Source: a virus. From it: 44,140 bases of DNA. The notes under the pieces are model-generated. The model saw only the letters and a list, made by a program, of their open reading frames with translations. It made no database searches and was not told the origin of the DNA. The stretch lies in the IMG/VR virus record IMGVR_UViG_3300044633_000251, positions 1-44,140 of that record; one strand, written 5' to 3'. Below, piece by piece: positions 40,876 to 44,140 of the stretch. Within the stretch, counting starts at the first letter, position 1; each line of letters begins with the position of its first letter. The position numbers and the translations under genes were made by a program.

Positions 40876-41535
40876 ATGCATTCTAGTAATAACAGATTAA
40901 ACACAAATTTTCAAATTTTATACTTTTTAGTGGGGTCGTGTCACACGACAGATGGAGCATACTTTATTCTAAAAGATCTAAGAGAAGACAGGTCGAATGC
41001 ACTAAAAATGACGAAAACCACATTATTAAAAAATAAAGCGAAAAAACTATCTGCCTCAAGAGCATTAAATAGCCCCGATGAGGTAGAAATTTTATTAGCA
41101 GAAGCAGATTTGGCGGAATTAGAAGCTGTGGAGGACACATTTAACAACACCGTGAAAGCTGCATCAGAAGAACTGGAATTTATAGAAGAATGTATACGTA
41201 GAATAGAACCTCATAGAAAATATTCTCACGTACCCGACTCAGAAGCCAGCGAAATTTCTCAACGTGAAGAATGGAGATTGGAGTTAATTAATAGGGCGGA
41301 AAATTGTCTTATAACATCCGGAACTATTCCCATAGACGAATTCAATACTATGAGAATGCATCCAGATTTCAAATCAAGTATTCTACCAGAAATAACAAAT
41401 ATAAAACAATGCATAGAAGATGGTAGAGTACAAGATAGGTTATTTCCAGAAAACGTAACTCAAATCAGACAATTAATCGAATCCGAAGAAATTAAGAATT
41501 TGTTAGAAAACAAAACTCTACCATTAATAGAATAG
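40876..41535 (+). CDS. Conserved phage protein next to gp13, 219 aa
   Basis: It starts MHSSNNRLNTNFQILYFLVG and includes SCHTTDGAYFILKDLREDR, a helical middle rich in Glu/Ala (VEILLAEADLAELEAVEDTF), then YSHVPDSEASEISQREEWRL and ITSGTIPIDEFNTMRMHPDF. I recall this family near neck genes in marine T4-like phages, without assigned function. It is predicted mostly alpha-helical and soluble. TTAGGACAATATT gives an AGGA ribosome site. The 53-nt AT-rich gap to gp13 contains AAGGA but no late promoter motif. Confidence 0.76.
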   Translation: MHSSNNRLNTNFQILYFLVGSCHTTDGAYFILKDLREDRSNALKMTKTTLLKNKAKKLSASRALNSPDEVEILLAEADLAELEAVEDTFNNTVKAASEELEFIEECIRRIEPHRKYSHVPDSEASEISQREEWRLELINRAENCLITSGTIPIDEFNTMRMHPDFKSSILPEITNIKQCIEDGRVQDRLFPENVTQIRQLIESEEIKNLLENKTLPLIE

Positions 41536-41588
41536 ATTCTTATTAATGAAAATTAAAATTTAAAATTAACTAAGGAATTTAAACTCAA

Positions 41589-42335
41589 ATGTCAACAGTA
41601 TCATCAAGAGAAGAATTAAAAGATTATTGTCTAAGAAGACTCGGTTTTCCTGTCATAGAAATTAATATTTCCGATGAACAGATTGAAGATCGTATATCTG
41701 ACGCATTTCAATTTTATTCCGATTATCATTACGATGCTGTAATTAAAACATACTTAAAACATACTGTAACATCAACGGATATTGAAAATAGATATATTTC
41801 AGTAGACGATTCTATTACTGGCGTGACAAGAATTCTTCCTCTCAATAATCTTCTTTCTAAATCTTATATGTGGGATATTAGATATCAATTGATTCTTAAT
41901 AATCTTTGGGATCTTTCTTCCACTTCAATGTTGTCATACACAATAGCTATGCAACATATCAGATCTTTGGAATTATTATTTGTCGGAGAAATTCCTATTA
42001 GATTTCAAAGACATCAGAATAGAGTATATGCTGATATGGGTTGGGGAACTTCCCAATGTCCAGAAGGAACAGAATTAGTATTTGAATGTTATAAATTAAT
42101 CGATCCAGAAATTTTTAATGATGTTTATAATGATCGTTGGATAAAAGAATATGCTACTGCATTAATTAAACGTCAATGGGGAGAGAATCTTCGTAAATTC
42201 CAAGGGATAACTCTTCCGGGTGGTATCAATTTAAATGGTGATAATATCTATCAAGATGCTCTTCAACAAATAAAGCAACTTGAAGCAGAAATGCAAGATA
42301 AGTACGAACTCCCGTGCGAGCTAATGATTGGGTAA
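41589..42335 (+). CDS. 13: Neck protein gp13, 248 aa
   Basis: gp13 and gp14 form the neck collar that closes the head portal and joins the tail. The family signature is visible in SSREELKDYCLRRLGFPVIE and IEDRISDAFQFYSDYHYDAV, then VTRILPLNNLLSK, PIRFQRHQNRVYADMGWGTS and FNDVYNDRWIKEYATALIKR, with the C-terminal QWGENLRKFQGITLPGGINL. T4 gp13 is 309 aa, so this is a short version as in cyanophages. AAGGA lies about 14 nt before the ATG, longer than usual. A GIY-YIG gene separates it from gp14. Confidence 0.92.
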   Translation: MSTVSSREELKDYCLRRLGFPVIEINISDEQIEDRISDAFQFYSDYHYDAVIKTYLKHTVTSTDIENRYISVDDSITGVTRILPLNNLLSKSYMWDIRYQLILNNLWDLSSTSMLSYTIAMQHIRSLELLFVGEIPIRFQRHQNRVYADMGWGTSQCPEGTELVFECYKLIDPEIFNDVYNDRWIKEYATALIKRQWGENLRKFQGITLPGGINLNGDNIYQDALQQIKQLEAEMQDKYELPCELMIG

Positions 42336-42353
42336 ATTAATTTTTAAAAAAAT

Positions 42354-42383
42354 GTAGGTCGCGGAACCAGCATTCCCACCTAC
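42354..42383 (+). other. Two-part RNA hairpin before the homing endonuclease gene
   Basis: GTAGGT (42354-42359) pairs with ACCTAC (42378-42383). Inside, GGAA (42363-42366) pairs with TTCC (42373-42376) around a CCAGCA loop, separated by a 3/1 internal bulge. No T run follows, so it is not a standard terminator. It is markedly more GC-rich than the surrounding gap. Confidence 0.6.
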
Positions 42384-42418
42384 TCTAAATCCAAAACTTT
42401 AATATAGGAGATTCAGCT

Positions 42419-43207
42419 ATGAATATTTATACCATATATAAAGCAAAAAATGTAATTAACGGAAAAGTCTACATTGGTTTTACCCAAAACTTTGATAAAA
42501 GGAAAAAAGACCATATAAAAAATGTCACAGAAAAACTAAATAATAAACATTTTTCTGCATTTTATGAAGCAATTAGAAAATATGGAATTAATAATTTTTC
42601 GTGGGAAGTTCTATATCAATCTAAATATAGAGAACATACAAAAAATGTAATGGAAAATTATTTCATCCTCGAATATAAATCATATTGTGGGTTTATAGAT
42701 TGCAAGGGTTACAATTTAACTCTGGGCGGTGAAGGATCACATGGAAGAAAATGTGGGCGCTCGACCAAAAATAAAATAAGAAAAAAAGCTCTCGAAAGAT
42801 TTAAAGATGAAAAATTTAAATCCAAACATTCCGAAATAATGAAACAATGGTACGAAAACCTAACCGAAGAACAGAAAGAAGAAACTTCCAAAAAAATTTC
42901 CGAATCATTAATAGGAAACCAATATGCTTTAGGAATGACTTATTCGCACACAGAAGAAGCAAAAGAAAAAATCTCAAAAAGTAGATTAGGGAAAAAACCT
43001 TCAAAAGAAACTGTGGAAAAACAAAAACAATCCAGAACAGGGAAAGGAATGGGAGAAAGAAATTCTATGGCCGATCCAGAAAATCGAAAAAAAGTTTCCG
43101 AATCCAAAATAGGAAGAAAAAAATACATAAATATTGAATTAAACAAATTTAAATATTGTTTTCCGGGAACAGAGCCGGAAGGATATAAATTAATATCGGA
43201 CATATAA
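42419..43207 (+). CDS. Free-standing GIY-YIG homing endonuclease, 262 aa
   Basis: Its N-terminal GIY-YIG domain has TIY at 5-7 and YIG at 18-20 (YKAKNVINGKVYIGF), an FDKRKKDH segment placing a candidate catalytic Arg at 28, a candidate metal-binding Glu at 79 in NVMENYFILEY, and the GYNLTLGGEG strand at 97-106. The C-terminal part has NUMOD3-like DNA-binding repeats (SHTEEAKEKISKSRLGKKPS, then DPENRKKVSESKIGRK). Such genes (like T4 seg) nick or cut a sister genome near their insertion site and spread by repair. It sits between gp13 and gp14 with its own AGGAGA ribosome site, and no intron boundary is evident. It is accessory to the virion. Confidence 0.92.
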   Translation: MNIYTIYKAKNVINGKVYIGFTQNFDKRKKDHIKNVTEKLNNKHFSAFYEAIRKYGINNFSWEVLYQSKYREHTKNVMENYFILEYKSYCGFIDCKGYNLTLGGEGSHGRKCGRSTKNKIRKKALERFKDEKFKSKHSEIMKQWYENLTEEQKEETSKKISESLIGNQYALGMTYSHTEEAKEKISKSRLGKKPSKETVEKQKQSRTGKGMGERNSMADPENRKKVSESKIGRKKYINIELNKFKYCFPGTEPEGYKLISDI

Positions 43208-43211
43208 AATA

Positions 43212-44090
43212 ATGGCTACTTCAGCATTTTTTAATAATTACAAATCCAAGCCAGAACAAAATCTTGTTGAGGATTTAATTCACGAAGCAGTCAAAATCAT
43301 GGGATTTGATTGTTATTATTTACCAAATTCAAATGACCAAGCAAGGGATTTAGTATTCTCAGATGATCCTCTTAAAAAATTTGAGGCAGCATATCCTCTA
43401 GAAGTCTATCTTTCAAATTCTGTAGATCCTGGAATGTCCGGAGAATTTTTTTCCAAATTTGGCTTAGAAATTAAAAACTCTATAAGAATTCAAATGCCAA
43501 GAAGAGCATTTGCTAAAAGAGTTCCTCAAGATAAATTTCAAAGACCAAGAGAAGGAGATTTAGTTTATATTCCATTTTTATCGGGAACCGGAGAACTTTA
43601 TGAAATTAAATTTGTAAACGATGCTACGGATTTCTTTACTCTGGGTAGATCTTCTCCATATTATTGGGAACTTGAATTAGAACTATTCAAATATTCAAAC
43701 GATGAAATCAATACTGGTATCGAAGATATTGATATCATAAATGAAATGGATGCATATTCTATAGAATATATAGTTTCCTCCGGAACTGGTAATTATACAA
43801 TCAATGAGATTGCTTTTCAAGGAGCTAATGTTTTATCATCCACGGCAAAAGGAACAGTACACGGTTGGAATTATCCAGCAAATACTTTAACGCTTACAAA
43901 TATTTCTGGAGTATTTTCTAATACAGAAACTATTATAGGAAACTCTAGTAATGCTAGATACATATTACAAACATACGATCCTTTGAATTATTCGCAAAAA
44001 GAAAATTCTTGGGATAATAAAGTAATAGAAACTCAGGTAGATAATTTTATTGATACCTCTGAATCTAATCCATTTGGAGGATTATTTTGA
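43212..44090 (+). CDS. 14: Neck protein gp14, 292 aa
   Basis: The start MATSAFFNNYKSKPEQNLVE, then EAVKIMGFDCYYLPN, YPLEVYLSNSVDPGMSGEFF and a beta domain (REGDLVYIPFLSGTGELYEI) and FYTLG-like FFTLGRSSPYYWELELELFK are the gp14 pattern. It partners gp13 in the neck. T4 gp14 is 256 aa; here a longer C-terminal part carries a beta stretch with GTGNYTINEIAFQGANVLSS and ends in SNPFGGLF. The ATG follows the endonuclease stop by 4 nt without a good ribosome site, so it may rely on translational coupling to that gene. Confidence 0.9.
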   Translation: MATSAFFNNYKSKPEQNLVEDLIHEAVKIMGFDCYYLPNSNDQARDLVFSDDPLKKFEAAYPLEVYLSNSVDPGMSGEFFSKFGLEIKNSIRIQMPRRAFAKRVPQDKFQRPREGDLVYIPFLSGTGELYEIKFVNDATDFFTLGRSSPYYWELELELFKYSNDEINTGIEDIDIINEMDAYSIEYIVSSGTGNYTINEIAFQGANVLSSTAKGTVHGWNYPANTLTLTNISGVFSNTETIIGNSSNARYILQTYDPLNYSQKENSWDNKVIETQVDNFIDTSESNPFGGLF

Positions 44091-44140
44091 CAACATTAAG
44101 TAATTATTATAAAACTATTAGAAAAATTAATATTGCATTT
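44087..44140 (+). CDS. gp15-like tail terminator start, TTG start, 3' end missing
   Basis: GGAGG at 44076-44080 is a strong ribosome site 6 nt upstream of TTG 44087, which overlaps the gp14 stop. The 18 visible codons read (M)TTLSNYYKTIRKINIAF, resembling the N-terminus of gp15 in T4-like marine phages (FY-x-x-T-I-R-K). The position after gp14 agrees. The frame leaves the window at its right edge. The use of TTG is inferred because no ATG or GTG lies in the frame before the conserved part. Confidence 0.62.
   Translation, partial: MTTLSNYYKTIRKINIAF

Noticed and set aside
42419-43207. Group I intron housing the GIY-YIG gene
   Set aside because: gp13 and gp14 are both complete with their own start and stop, so no coding gene is interrupted and no splice borders are needed.

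Overview
This window is the virion-structure region of a tailed phage with a contractile tail (myovirus) of the T4 superfamily. The DNA is AT-rich and genes are tightly packed, with 1-8 nt overlaps or short gaps. I assign T4 counterparts from protein sequence features recalled from the families; no search was run. The mix resembles the marine/freshwater T4-like branch (cyanophage- or pelagiphage-like) more than enterobacterial T4: no lysozyme domain in gp5, a very large protein with a DUF4815-type N-terminus after gp8, fibres with Asn/Ala/Thr-rich repeats, S74-type chaperone ends, and late promoters reading NATAAATA. The host cannot be named from this window.

Layout. Positions 1-2119 lie on the minus strand: a gp4-like head-completion nuclease, a gp2-like DNA-end protector candidate and a tail-tube-family protein with a proline-rich repeat tail that runs off the left edge. 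A compact divergent pair of late promoters (2138-2160) separates them from the plus-strand genes. Positions 2191-14492 encode the central baseplate and wedge: gp48-like tube cap, a dead GIY-YIG fragment, gp53, a gp27-like hub, gp5 spike, gp25, gp6, gp7-like and gp8. Positions 14505-21357 hold a 2211-residue structural protein and a small coiled-coil protein.

Positions 21369-36627 are the fibre region. Two giant fibres (1633 and 1883 residues), both ending in an S74-type self-cleaving chaperone, flank a set of smaller fibre-like and accessory proteins. A hairpin terminator at 28481-28512 overlaps a late promoter. Positions 36630-40858 carry small accessory genes and two adhesin candidates that share an N-terminal module but differ completely downstream (polyglycine versus aromatic/Thr-rich repeats). 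From 40876 to the end the neck genes follow: a conserved protein of unknown role, gp13, an intact GIY-YIG homing endonuclease, gp14 and the start of a gp15-like gene.

Together the genes build the tube start, hub-spike, wedges, fibres and neck. The most notable signals are: a GxGY repeat module spread through five baseplate proteins; extensive exchange of modules between the fibres; a duplicated adhesin cassette with a fused accessory gene; and one live plus one dead homing endonuclease of the same type. I saw no CRISPR array, tRNA, defence gene or transposon. The region looks like a virion-building locus rather than a new enzymatic system.
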